NCBI GenBank assembly: GCA_001661515.1
Contig: LUVW01000001.1
Span: forward strand, 1,342,401 to 1,365,501
Direction: 5' to 3'
DNA from: Capniomyces stellatus
Taxonomy: Eukaryota > Kickxellomycota > Harpellomycetes > Harpellales > Legeriomycetaceae
Length of the DNA stretch: 23,101 nucleotides
Shown: positions 1-9,876 of the stretch, one piece after another
Position numbering within the stretch: the stretch's first letter is position 1
Layout: each line of letters starts with the position of its first letter
Notes under the pieces: generated by a model
The model's input: only the letters and a program-made list of their open reading frames with translations
Database searches by the model: none
Told to the model about the DNA's origin: nothing
Translations under genes and position numbers: made by a program

Positions 1-105
1 GAAATCGAAAAGAACGTGCATATTATATCGACACCAGGGATGCGCAACAAGCTGGAGGTGCAAAAGGCAGCAGCAAAGGCAAAACAAATGGATGTGGACC
101 AGTAG
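1..105 (+). CDS. 3' end of an unidentified protein-coding gene (partial)
   Basis: Frame 1 is open from the window edge to a TAG at 103-105 and gives 34 residues. The tail is basic and alanine/lysine-rich (KLEVQKAAAKAKQ) and ends in MDVDQ. It includes STPGMRNK, which I do not recognise as a family signature. The start and any upstream exons lie outside the window. Support is only the open frame touching the edge, the coding-like composition, and the sharp change to T-rich low-complexity DNA after the stop. It could be the final exon of a nuclear or nucleolar protein, but no function can be assigned. Confidence 0.5.
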   Translation, partial: EIEKNVHIISTPGMRNKLEVQKAAAKAKQMDVDQ

Positions 106-983
106 AGTTGATGCGGTGTAGATTGTGTCTGGGCTTTCGGCTAGGCTTTGTGCTTTGGCTTTGTGCTTTGGCTTTGGAGTAGGGCTGGCAGCTTGGATAC
201 TACGTTGTTTGTTTATTGAATTTATTTTTTACATTTACTTCTGCTTTTTACTTTTGTTTTTGTTTTTACTTTTACTTTTACATTTTTGGTTCATGATTTC
301 AGACTGTGACTTCAATTTTGCCTGGGTTCCAGTTGGTTTGAGCTTGATAGAAGCAATGGTCAGCTGATGACAAAGATGAACCGACTTGGATTGTTAATAA
401 TACGTTTTCTTAAGGGTTATTTTAATAGAATACATTACACATGGAGTTGATGAGACTAGAAATCTGGTGTGGTGAACTGGTGTTGGAGTTAGATGCATTA
501 TACATGTTGAGTACATTGGATACATTAGATATTAACCTTATCGAGTATGCTGGATAGTCAGTATTACATTGGTGTTTAATATTAACGAAGTGGATAGAGA
601 ATTCGAATATAGTTAAATCGATTCTAAAACAGCAAGTAAAATAATTTTAAATGTAAACAAACACAGCAAATTACTAGCGATTTGATATTGTTAATGTAAA
701 ATAAATCTGATGAGCGAATTATGTGGCGGTGTTTTGTTGTTTTGTTGTTTGGTTTTTATAAATGTATTTATTTTTTTATTCTTCAAAACAAATAATTAAA
801 ACTCTCGTGTTTTGAATTAAAGAACAGTGTTAAGCGATTTTATTATTGCTTGTTTAAACTGATTAAAAAAAACAGTATACTGGACTAAATCTTAGTTCGT
901 CGGTTGAAATTGTTATACTGTCGATTAGCCAAGTTTCATACAGGACTTGAACGAATATATCAGTAGTGATAGAAATAGTGCAG
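106..983. other. intergenic region upstream of ORC2, T-rich
   Basis: No credible gene is visible. Positions 134-176 carry repeated GGCTTTGTGCTTT-like words. Positions about 211-290 are a pyrimidine-rich run of TTTTTAC/TTTTTGT words, and the rest is AT-rich. The region must hold the 3' UTR of the left-hand gene and the promoter of ORC2. I see no convincing TATA box close to the ORC2 start. The GTG-initiated frame at 125-367 is a leucine/phenylalanine-rich product of the T tract and is not considered real. Confidence 0.6.
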
Positions 984-2882
984 ATGTTGGGCAACTCGAG
1001 CAAGGAGGCGACTAAGCGCCAGTCAGTGAAAAGCAAGATTAATATGGGATTTATGGTGGGCGAGGAGAGTGTGAAGAATAAGAGTGGCGGTGTGAATAGA
1101 GATAGATTTGCAGATATCGATTTGGAAACTTTCAAGCCGCTAGGATATAGGCCTAAAGGCAAAGTGGGAGTGGAAAAGACAAATAGTACTAGAGTCAAGG
1201 CGGAAACTGGGGTAAGAAAAGAGAGGGCTGGAGTATTTAAAAGCGATTGGAAAAGTTTTCAAAACACGCTCAAGAGTAGTAAGTTAAAGAGTAGGGGTGT
1301 TCAGAGTAGTGGAAATGAAGGATTAAGGTATGGAGGTGCGGAGATAGGGGAGGGAGATGAGATTTCGGAGGGGCAGGATGGTTATGTTGAGGAGGAGGAA
1401 ATGGAAGAGATAGAAATGGCGTATGAAAACATGATTGAGGAGCAAGGAGCAGAAAGTTATTTCAGGACATTTAACAAGTCAAAGGGTAAAAGTATGACGT
1501 CAAGCAATACGTTATCGATGCTTGATAGGTTGGTGGCAAGGAAAGATTCAAATATTAAGAATGGGAAACTGCCTGATAAGAGTATATTGGCAGAAAATAG
1601 TAAAGCAAAGAGCCAAATGTCTAAAGCTTCGAGGGGTAGAGCGAAGATAAAAGGAAGCAAGGGAGCTGAGGGTGACAGGGATGAGAAAAGTGTAGGGGAA
1701 TTGGATGGCGCAATGAGGAAAGGGAGCAAGAATGACGGGGTGGTTTTGGGTCATAAAAAAGAGTTGGAGAGAAACGGGCATTTTTTCAAGAGCCAGTATG
1801 GGCAGTGGAAGTTTGAGATGGAAAATGGGTACAACCTGCTGTTTTATGGGTACGGATCGAAGCGAGAGATGTTGATAGATTTTGCAGCTTCAGAAATAAG
1901 TGATACGAGAACGCGAGTAGTTATGGTGAATGGGTACTTTCCAAATTTAAATTTCAAGGGGATTCTTGAGCATGTGGTGAATTTGGTGCTGAGGGACTTG
2001 AGCAGCTCGGAGGACGGAGGCTTTGATGGAGATGGGAGTGGGACTAGGGGAAAGAGTGGGAGGCTAGGAGGATCTGTTTCGGATTTGGTAGAGATGATTG
2101 TTGGGTACTTTGAAGAAAGAGTAGGCGAGTCCAAGAGCAAAAAGAAAGTAGGGGGTAATGGCAGGACTGTAGAAAAGTTGGTATTTTTGGTGCACAATAT
2201 TGATGGGGTGGAGCTTCGCAAGGAAGTTGTTCAAGGGGCGCTTTGTCAGCTGGGCAAAAGCAAGAATATCAGTATAATAGGTTCGTTTGACCATATAAAC
2301 ACGGCGTTGTTGTGGGACTCGTGCAAGATAAATGATGGGTTTAACTGGGTGTTTCATGACCTAACGACGTTTAAGCCATATGAGATAGAAACGAGATTTG
2401 AAACATATCAGATTTTGACAACGATAAAGGACGGAGAAATGAAACTTAGGAGTATAGGCAGTGCTGGTAGCGGTGGGGGATCAATGGTCAACAACGTTGT
2501 TGGAGTTAAACACGTGCTTGCGAGTTTGACAGACAATGCAAAGCAAGTGTTTTGTAAACTTGCGCAGTTCCAAATATCTTGCAAAGAGGAAAGCAGAAAG
2601 AACAGTAGTAATGGCAAAGGTAATGGCAAGGGCAGGGACAGTGGAAAAACCAGCACCAAAAACGACAGCAACAGCAGCGATGGAGAGTTTTTGGGAATCG
2701 AGTACTTTCAGCTTTACAATCTATGTAGAGAAAGTTTCCTTGTGAGCAACGAAATTACGTTTAAATCGCTGCTAACAGAGTTCAAAGACCATAGGATAAT
2801 TGAGTTTGTAAATGAAGCTGATGGCACGCAGGTCCTGTATATTCCATTGCATGAGAACGACCTCGACTCGTTGCTCGACTGA
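984..2882 (+). CDS. ORC2: Origin recognition complex subunit 2 (ORC2)
   Basis: A single-exon gene of 632 residues. The product is the ORC2 subunit of the six-subunit complex that marks replication origins and loads MCM in the nucleus. The first 260 or so residues are charged and low-complexity, as is usual for fungal ORC2. The conserved AAA-like core starts near residue 275 (QWKFEMENGYNLLFYGYG), and the degenerate P-loop GYGSKR is at about 289-294. It continues through VFLVHNIDG and NDGFNWVFHDLTTFKPY. A winged-helix region at about 570-632 ends in YIPLHENDLDSLLD. A Ser/Asn/Gly/Lys-rich insert at about 536-568 separates core from winged helix. The frame also opens with a GTG at 966, but the first ATG is at 984. 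Its context is weak (C at -3), and the next ATG at 1044 is an alternative start. The stop is TGA. The gene is convergent with SMC4. Identification is firm; the start is less so. Confidence 0.93.
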   Translation: MLGNSSKEATKRQSVKSKINMGFMVGEESVKNKSGGVNRDRFADIDLETFKPLGYRPKGKVGVEKTNSTRVKAETGVRKERAGVFKSDWKSFQNTLKSSKLKSRGVQSSGNEGLRYGGAEIGEGDEISEGQDGYVEEEEMEEIEMAYENMIEEQGAESYFRTFNKSKGKSMTSSNTLSMLDRLVARKDSNIKNGKLPDKSILAENSKAKSQMSKASRGRAKIKGSKGAEGDRDEKSVGELDGAMRKGSKNDGVVLGHKKELERNGHFFKSQYGQWKFEMENGYNLLFYGYGSKREMLIDFAASEISDTRTRVVMVNGYFPNLNFKGILEHVVNLVLRDLSSSEDGGFDGDGSGTRGKSGRLGGSVSDLVEMIVGYFEERVGESKSKKKVGGNGRTVEKLVFLVHNIDGVELRKEVVQGALCQLGKSKNISIIGSFDHINTALLWDSCKINDGFNWVFHDLTTFKPYEIETRFETYQILTTIKDGEMKLRSIGSAGSGGGSMVNNVVGVKHVLASLTDNAKQVFCKLAQFQISCKEESRKNSSNGKGNGKGRDSGKTSTKNDSNSSDGEFLGIEYFQLYNLCRESFLVSNEITFKSLLTEFKDHRIIEFVNEADGTQVLYIPLHENDLDSLLD

Positions 2883-3034
2883 TTTATGGAGTTTTTATTT
2901 TATTTATTTAGAAGAAGAAAAAAAATAATAATAATGTTTCAATATGTATAGAGTTGGTGGTGAGAAATAAAGTAAAAGTTTGATAAATAAGTAAATAAAT
3001 CATTAGACAAGGTAGAAATAAAGTGATGGAATGA
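2883..3034. terminator. shared convergent 3' region of ORC2 and SMC4 with polyadenylation-like signals on both strands
   Basis: Only 152 bp separate the two stop codons. On the + strand AATAAA occurs at 2966-2971, 2994-2999 and 3017-3022, which could serve ORC2. On the - strand AATAAA (TTTATT on +) occurs at 2894-2899, 2899-2904 and 2903-2908, which could serve SMC4. The signals for each gene lie nearer to the other gene's stop codon, so the two mRNAs probably overlap at their 3' ends. AATAAA is a loose signal in AT-rich fungal DNA, so the exact cleavage sites are not known. Confidence 0.45.
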
Positions 3035-6000
3035 TCAAGAGTGTAAAACGTGAGCGGTGGCGTTGGGATCAAGAGTGATGCTTTTAGTTTTGTTGTCGGT
3101 TTTGTAAATGCCAACAAGCCAATCAGCCAGCTCAAACATATTATTTCTCAGACTAATAACAACAAACTGGGCGTTTTTTGTGCGTTCCTTGATGTAGTTG
3201 GCAACAATGCTGACGTTTCTAAAGTCAAGGGCGGCGTCAATTTCGTCCATTACGTAGATGGGGGTGGGCTTGAACTGGTGAAGAGCAAAGACTAGGGCTA
3301 GAGATGATAATGTTTTTTCGCCGCCGCTGAGATCGGAGATATTTTTCCAGGACTTTTTTGGGGGCATTACGGAAAAGACGATTCCTTCAATAAAAGGATC
3401 GAGCGAATCAACTAGCTCGAGCTCAGCGCTTCCGCCCAACGTAATCAGCTGGTACATTTCCTTGAGTTTGTAAGAAATGATGTTGAACCCATTCATAAAC
3501 TCCTCAAGCCGCTGCTTGTGCATCAGGTTGTACAGCTCAACCACGTTATCGCGGCTAGCGGTGACTTTATCGAGTTCGCTAGTGTGGTGGTTTAACTCCT
3601 TGGTTCTTCTGGCATACTCCACCAGCACGCTCAGGTTTGGCTTGACGGTCTGGAGCTTAGCCTGCAGCTGAGATATTTCCTTTTCCAATACCGATGCATT
3701 TGCGCCTTCAATAGCTTCGAGTTGTAGCTTGGGGAGTGTTTTAGGCAGGTTTATAGACTCTTCGATTTCCTCGGGCAGCGATTGTAAGGTTAGCCTGCCC
3801 AGTTCGCTGAGCCAGTAGTTTGACTTTTTCTTCTGCTCAGCCAAAGATCTTTCCAAGTCATCCATTTCCATCTTTAGCTCAGCCTCGACTTTTCTGTACG
3901 TGTTGAACTCATCCATTTTTGCATCTAGTTCGGCCTTTAACAGATCCAATCCTTCTTTCTCTTCGTCTACCAGATCCCTTTGGTCTTTAGCCTTGGTTGA
4001 AATCATGCTGGACTCTATCTGCTTCTGCTTGATCATGCTGGCAACCGACTCCAGCTGCGGAACTAACGCCGTCTTTTCCTCGTGTTTTTTGTCAATTGAC
4101 CTCTGCAGCCTAGCCAGCTCGGACTTTGCTCTGCTTCTTGACGTTTCGTATGCCGCCAGATTTTCAGTAATCAATGAGATCTTGTCATTAATCGAGTCGA
4201 CTTTAGCTGTTTGGGTTCTTACTTTTACTCCACCAGCCTGCATAATCAAGGTGTTTAGCTTCTTTATCTCGTCCTCAATGACTCCGCACTCTGACTGAAA
4301 CTTGGAAATCTCAAGTTTTATCAACTCGGACTTTTGTTCCAGCTGGCCCAGTTCTGCTGACTCGTCGGTGTTGCTTGGCTTTGCTAACATGTTTGCTTTT
4401 AGCTCGCTCAGCTGCTTTTTTGCAGTTTTTACCTTCTCGTCGGCTGTTTTGAGATCCATTTCTAGCTTGGGCAACAACCTTTCGAGCTGCGAGTGACTTG
4501 ACTCGAGCTGCCTGATGGTGTTCTCGAGCTGTCTTTTTTCGTTTATATTTTCCTGCAAGTCCTTCTCAGCCCTGCTTCTTTCGGCTGTCAAGGCCTGCAG
4601 CTTCTGGGGCGTGACGTCGTTTGGCTGGAGCACTGAGCTCATTGCCCCCCTGCTTACCCGAGTTCCTCCGCCCGACATTGTCCCTGAAGCATCAATCAGC
4701 TTCCCGTCCAACGTCACTACCCTCTTTCTTGCTGCCCCATACGCTATTCTCCTGGCCTGTTCCATGTTGTTGGCTACCAGTGTCGTTCCTATTGCGTGGA
4801 AAAACGCCGGTTTGAACTTTTCATGCTGCGGTTTAACTAGGTCAAACAGTGACGGTACACCTTCATTGTTGTTCCGGTCCTTCTCCTGCCGTTTCAAGTC
4901 GTACTTTGGCAGCGCGTCAAGCATAACAAATCTTGCTCGTCCCAGATTGTTTTTCCTCAAAAACTCAACACACTTTTGTCCAGCCCCAACACTCTGCACA
5001 ACAATGCTTTCAAGCCCTGGACATGCTGTCGATATTGCCACGTCGTACTTGTCATCTATCGCCCCAAGCGATCCCAACCTCCCGTATATCCCGTCAATTC
5101 TACCCAAATCCCTTTCCTTCAGCAATGCATTAAGCACCTTCCCCTGTGACTGCGTCATCGAAAGCGCCGTCTTTGCCTCTTCCTCCGCATTCTGTGCCGT
5201 CTGGAACTGTACTTGCAGTCCCTTTTCCTGTTCCCTCAACTCCCCAACCTTATTCTTGCTCAACTCAATTTGCACCTCAAGCTCTCCAAAATCCTCAATC
5301 TTGTCTGACATTTCCTTGTCCTAATTTTTAAATCATCACCAAATTCAATAAACCTTACAATACTATAATATAATATAATATAATATTCTATAGTAAAGTT
5401 AATACTCACTTTTAATGCTCTTTCTCTCCTTAATGACATAATTTCTTCTTCTGCCTTTTCTATTAGCCCATCCGCATCTTTCTGCTTGCTTTTGATTAAT
5501 TCTATCTCCGTTACCACCACTGCCAACTTGGACTTTTCGCTGCTTATTTTGGTTCTCCAGGGCTCCATTTCTCTTTGTTTTTTGCCCACCTGTTCAGTTA
5601 AATCCTGTGTTTTCCCCTTCAACTGCCCAACTATTTTGTCCAACTCGCCCCGTTCAACCAATAAGCTCTTTTCCAACTCTACCAACTCTTCGCTCCCCTT
5701 GTTCATGTCCGCCTCTGCTCTTCTCTCCGCCTCTCTTGTCTGCCCTATTGCTACCTTTACTTCCTCTTCAGTCTTTTCTAGCTTTTTTATCTTGTTTGTC
5801 AAGTGCTTCTGCGACTCTTGCAACTGTACTTCCTCTCTCTCAATCCGACTTTGCTCCTTTGACACTTCCTTAACCTTCTTTTCAAGGCTCTCAAACTCCC
5901 TATACTTTGCTTTATACTTGTCCTCATCTCTCTTTATCTCCTCCCTTATCTCAAATGTCTTTTTGTTTTCTGACTTTACCTTTTCCTTTGCCTCCTCCTA

Positions 6001-7607
6001 CACATCCCAATCAATTCCAGAAAAACACACCTTGATAAATTTCAAAATACAATAACAATCTCTAGATACATCTTCCTCTTCCTCTTCCTCTTCCTCTTCC
6101 TTCAACTTTATACGTGCTACTTACATATTTTACTGAAATTTTTTCAATTTCAATTGAACTCTGTGCCAGTTTCGTTTGGTATAGCACGTTTTTCTTCAAT
6201 GTTATGTCGTTTTCCAGCTTTACAAACGTCAGCGCCTCATCCTTTTTGCTCTCCAACCCTGACCTTTCCCTTTCCACTATCTTGACTCTACGCAACTTTT
6301 CAGATCTCAACTCATTCAAATTATCCACCTCTTTGTTTGCTGTATCTATCTTTTCCTTATAATGCGCCGTTCCTATGATATCTTCCAAATACTCCAATAA
6401 TCCTTCGTCGTGTTCGGTTACTCCCTTAGGCTTCATTTGCGCTATTGATTCCACTTCTCCCTATTCACCCAAAAAAAAAAATCAAAAAAAACACATGTTA
6501 TCCACAACTCTCAATCTACCTTCAATTCCTCCCAACATACCAACGTCAAATATCCTTACCTGTAAAATCAGAAATCTTTTATGATCCAAGTCAACTCCTT
6601 TGGCTTTAAGCAAACTCGTAACCTCTACAAACGAACTGCTGCTCCCATTAATAAAGTATTTGCTTGATCCATTCAAATACGCTGTTCTTGATATAACCAT
6701 ATTGCTGTTTTCCACCACAACACAACCATCATCCTATCATTTTATTTAATTCACCTTCCTTTTGTTATCTCCACTCCTTATGGCCGCTAGTTTTTTTCTT
6801 ACTTTTTTAAAATTCCATTTTTCTCTGGTTATTTCTTTTCATTCAACGCCATTCATTTATAACCATATATTATTTACTCGTGCACTGTTTCTATCTTATT
6901 ACCTCATCAATAACCTCTCTAAAATGAACCTCAACTGTGCAGTATGTGGATTTCTGGCTATTTTTCGACGAATGTATCAAATCCGACAACTTCCCTTGCC
7001 TGATCTTACTCGCTCTGTATCCAAACACAAAGAGCATAGCATCAATCACATTTGACTTGCCTGATCCATTTGGCCCTACAATCGCTGAGAACGACTATTT
7101 ATTTATTTTTAATAAAATTTTATCCAATTGCTGTGTTAGTGCCTCTTCCATCAGTTTAACACAATTAAAAATACCTATTGCATTTAAATGGAAATATTAA
7201 GCTTTGTTTTAGCCATTCAATGCTTTTATTTGCACTTTAATTACCTCATGGAATGGCCCTACAACAATCTTTCCAGAATATGATTTGAAATTCTCCAACA
7301 CCAGCCGCGTCATAACCAGCCTACTCACTGGTTCAGTTGTTTCTTCAACCTTTTCAGCTAATTTTCCGAATATCTTTTCCTTGGTAATTTCTAGTATTGA
7401 ATTTCCATCAATCTTGTTCTCTTTTACATTTGAATTGTCGCTGCTTTTTGCTCCTTCTCCCCCCTCGCTCTCCTCCTCGTTCTCTTCCTCGATGTCTTCT
7501 CCCTCCATATCTTCCCCCTCGCTTATTTCATTGTCTTCTTTGATATCCTCAACCTCCTCCGAAGACTCATTTTCAAATTCATCCTCAACCATTGGATCAA
7601 CTGTCAT
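3035..7607 (-). CDS. SMC4: Condensin ATPase subunit SMC4 (6 exons)
   Basis: Exons on the - strand, in transcript order: 7607-7245, 7094-6903, 6733-6560, 6460-6125, 5997-5410 and 5320-3035. All five introns are phase 0 (150, 169, 99, 127 and 89 bp), and the joined product is 1312 residues. SMC4 pairs with SMC2 in condensin and drives ATP-dependent chromosome compaction. Residues 1-85 are strongly acidic. Family landmarks are LVLENFKSYSGK (exon 1), Walker A GPNGSGKS at 128-135, LDHKRFLILQ/GEVESIAQMKPK across the exon 3/4 junction, and EYLEDIIGT. Coiled coils follow, with a hinge at about 624-770 ending in ASGTMSGGG. The tail has the signature LSGGEKTLSSLALVFAL from 1215 and Walker B IYVMDEIDAALD (D1243, E1244). 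LEYLEDIIGT and LDHKRFLILQ favour SMC4 over other SMCs. An in-frame TAA sits directly before the ATG at 7607-7605, which fixes the start. Exon borders are phase-consistent but not confirmed by RNA. Confidence 0.95.
5364..5387. repeat. (TATAA)n microsatellite in SMC4 intron 5
   Basis: Four tandem TATAA units run from 5364 to 5383 and are followed by a partial unit. They lie inside the 89-bp last intron of SMC4 (5321-5409), so the repeat is about a quarter of the intron. Confidence 0.85.
6071..6100. repeat. (TCTTCC)5 hexanucleotide repeat in SMC4 intron 4
   Basis: Five perfect TCTTCC units on + read as (GGAAGA)n on the transcribed sense strand. They begin about 24 nt downstream of the GTAAGT donor at 6124-6119. 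If the intron were retained, the frame would run on as an Arg-Gly alternation (GRGRGRGRGR) and then stop. Confidence 0.9.
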
Positions 7608-8378
7608 TTAATTTTGCCGTTGTTGCTGCTATTCACTCCTATTCTTGGTTCGATGCTTGAAGAAAGAAAGAAAGAAAGGATAATATTCAGAATCTTTAAT
7701 CAAATTCAGTTCTTAATACTAGTCTCGCAACGACTTGTTTTTTTTCACACTCTCTTATTGCTCAGAATACATTTATTACTTTTTCTTTACACTGCTCATT
7801 TTATTCACCATTTTCTGTTTACCCGTTTTTTATTTATCAATGGTTTTCTGCAACTCATTGATTTGTCTTGGTCTGATCCCTATTCGTCCATATTGTTTAC
7901 TTTTTTACTTCGCTTAATTTCTTTATCCCAACCATTTCGATTTTGCCCAATACAATTCCAAACTCGGCAAAACCTGAGTTGATTTTTCAACTCATTCCAA
8001 GATACACTAATAGTTCAAGGTTCAGCTGTTAACATCCAAAAACAAACCACATATGGCCTTCTTCTTCAGCATCTTGCACCATTAAAACTTATTCTCGTTA
8101 TACGCTCTAGATTTTTAATACATATTCTATTGTATCCAACTGAATCGTCTAACTGTCAAAAATATTTGCGACTAATCTATCAATTTATTGTACTCGCCTT
8201 TATTGTATTTAGCTGGACAAATGTTATTATAATCCAACAGCGCTTGCTTTTGCTAGGCTATAACCATGTCAAGCTGTTTCTATATTTTTGGCGCAATGCT
8301 AAATGATGTCAAACCATTAGAGGTTGTCAAAACTAGTGGAGACTGAATAAATGCGCTATATAAATAGTAAGCTGGTTC

Positions 8379-8693
8379 TTGAGAATACCAACTTTAGAGT
8401 CAAAATTCATCATACCAGCTCTACATCTCAAATACAAACCCCATAGTTCCAATACACAAGTAGCAAAATCAGCACATAATACTCCTAAAACTAACACTAA
8501 GGTTGTAAAGAGGAGCCAGATGTTTGTTCCCATTAAAAGGAATATCGAGATTTACTGTACCCACGCTAACGAGTTCCTAGAAGTAGATGTCATGCAATAC
8601 ATTTGCAGAGTATGTTTTTGTAACTACGCCAAAGCTGTATCTAGATGGAACTGGCCCTTGGTTTCAACCAAAAGAACCTGGAGTTTTTGTTAG
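8379..8693 (+). CDS. doubtful short ORF, no recognised family
   Basis: The frame is open over 8379-8693, but its first ATG is at 8520, giving 57 residues that start MFVPIKRNIEIYC. The ATG-initiated part has five cysteines, with a CRVCFC cluster, and two tryptophans. Composition is less biased than most AT-rich chance frames, and a TATA-like word (TATATAAAT) lies at 8356-8364. It matches no family I recognise, has no conserved zinc-site spacing I can defend, and has no clear partner exons. A GTAAGC donor at 8367 exists, but the acceptor that would fit the phase leaves an intron under 30 bp. It may be noise, a relic, or a lineage-specific small gene. Confidence 0.2.
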   Translation: MRIPTLESKFIIPALHLKYKPHSSNTQVAKSAHNTPKTNTKVVKRSQMFVPIKRNIEIYCTHANEFLEVDVMQYICRVCFCNYAKAVSRWNWPLVSTKRTWSFC

Positions 8694-8821
8694 CTAGTTT
8701 ATTTAATTTATACATAGTATGGATCAGTAGCACTCGATGACACTCATTATTCATAGTTGCCAAGTAGCGATACAAAGTAGATAGAATTGTTTGGCACCTT
8801 AGCATTTATGGTGGGTGCGGT

Positions 8822-8861
8822 ATTGTTTCTAGTTAGCGATAATTGTTTCTGATTAGCGATA
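8822..8861. repeat. 20-bp tandem duplication
   Basis: The unit ATTGTTTCTAGTTAGCGATA is followed directly by a second copy differing at two neighbouring positions (GA for AG in the middle). A further short ATTGT start follows. No function is apparent. Confidence 0.85.
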
Positions 8862-9112
8862 ATTGTGATAGTCGCGGTACTTGTAAAATAAAGATTCAAA
8901 AAATTGCATTAAGAACTAGCCCAGATGCCAACAGACGCAGAATTGAGTTGTTTGCATAATACTGGTGCTAGCAGAACTTGAGTGGATTGTACAACCTTAG
9001 ATTATACTTGCTTAGCATTCATACTTTTAATGGGATATATGATGGCGAATCTGATTTTGGGTTGGTAAAAAGTAAATAGTTAAAGTGAATGGGTTCCAAA
9101 TATCTTGTATTT

Positions 9113-9150
9113 ATGACTAATTAGTAAATTTACTCATTAATTAGAGTCAT
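9113..9150. repeat. imperfect palindrome upstream of TRP2
   Basis: The segment begins ATGACTAATTAG and ends CTAATTAATGAGT/ATGACTCT when read on the opposite strand. It is centred on the perfect GTAAATTTAC, with only 2-nt offsets between the arms. The right arm read on - contains ATGACTCT, a Gcn4/AP-1-like word. The segment could form a hairpin or bind a dimeric bZIP protein; both are inference. Confidence 0.6.
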
Positions 9151-9821
9151 AAAATTATTAGCGGCAGCTGGACAACTAATAACGGGTTGAAACCTGATTG
9201 TTACATGAGCAGCCCAGCAAAGTGGCGAATCAAAATACAGGAAATTTCAAACAATTGGAACTTGATTGTAATTCTAATTGCAGTATTCTATTTAGTTAAT
9301 GACAGAATATTTATTCAGTTCGTTTAGTTGGATCGAGACTAGAAAAAGAATAAATTGCAACGAATAATGGCCATGCAAATTTGAGTTAATGAGTCTTTGA
9401 AGTGTTGAACCATTACAACATAAAGAAGAATAAAAGTAAAATAAAGTGAAGCGGGATATGGACTAATTTGCTTGATTGTTTTTTGAACGCTAAAGCTATT
9501 CAGCAAAAAAAACAAAAAAAAAGCATACAAGGATCAACAAGTTTAGGTTTAGTAAACCAAGCCAAACAAAAGTAAATACTGAGTGCGTAAACCTCAAAGT
9601 AAACGATCTAGTGGTGAATGTCAATAGGGGAAGAAAAAAAAGGGAATACAAAGAAAAAGCATAAATTATAAATAAATATCAACAAGGTTGTCCTATTTCA
9701 TTTTCTACTCACAATTTTAAAAACATCTTTCTTTATTCCTTTTGGGTTGGAAAACGAAGAGTAAATAATCAAAGCAAAGCAAGCAACATACACTGCGACC
9801 TAGATATTGTATTAATCAGTA

Positions 9822-9828
9822 TATATAA
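9822..9828 (+). promoter_or_regulatory. TATA box of TRP2
   Basis: A perfect TATATAA lies 49 bp before the TRP2 ATG at 9877. This is a close but workable distance for a short 5' leader, and it supports that ATG as the true start despite the three-codon first exon. Confidence 0.6.
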
Positions 9829-9876
9829 GCGGCTACTTTATTTTATTGCTAACTGTACAAATAATAGATTGAAAAC

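Larger units (their letters stand above)
7608..9876. other. divergent gene-poor region between SMC4 and TRP2
   Basis: This 2.27 kb stretch must contain the promoters of SMC4 (leftward) and TRP2 (rightward). A short GAAA microsatellite is at about 7659-7677, and the adjacent 7680-8020 is pyrimidine-rich. One doubtful short ORF (8379-8693), a 20-bp tandem duplication (8822-8861), a 38-bp imperfect palindrome (9113-9150) and a TATA box at 9822 are listed separately. I checked by eye for tRNA B-box words and U6-like words and found none. I see no recognisable protein gene in it. Confidence 0.6.

Noticed and set aside
4515..5324. 269-residue + strand frame opposite SMC4
   Set aside because: It lies wholly antisense to the long, strongly conserved sixth SMC4 exon and its junction. 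Its Ser/Cys/Phe-rich composition is what the reverse strand of Glu/Lys/Leu coiled coil produces. The same applies to 3900-4298 and 5486-6055.
6716..6740. Suspected frameshift at the start of SMC4 exon 3
   Set aside because: Careful recounting places the acceptor at 6735-6734 and the exon start at 6733. The frame GAT GAT GGT TGT GTT GTG is then open and in phase, so there is no break.
8299..8345. C/D-box snoRNA candidate (ATGATGT ... CTGA)
   Set aside because: The boxes are imperfect, the interval is short, there is no terminal stem, and no rRNA guide could be checked.
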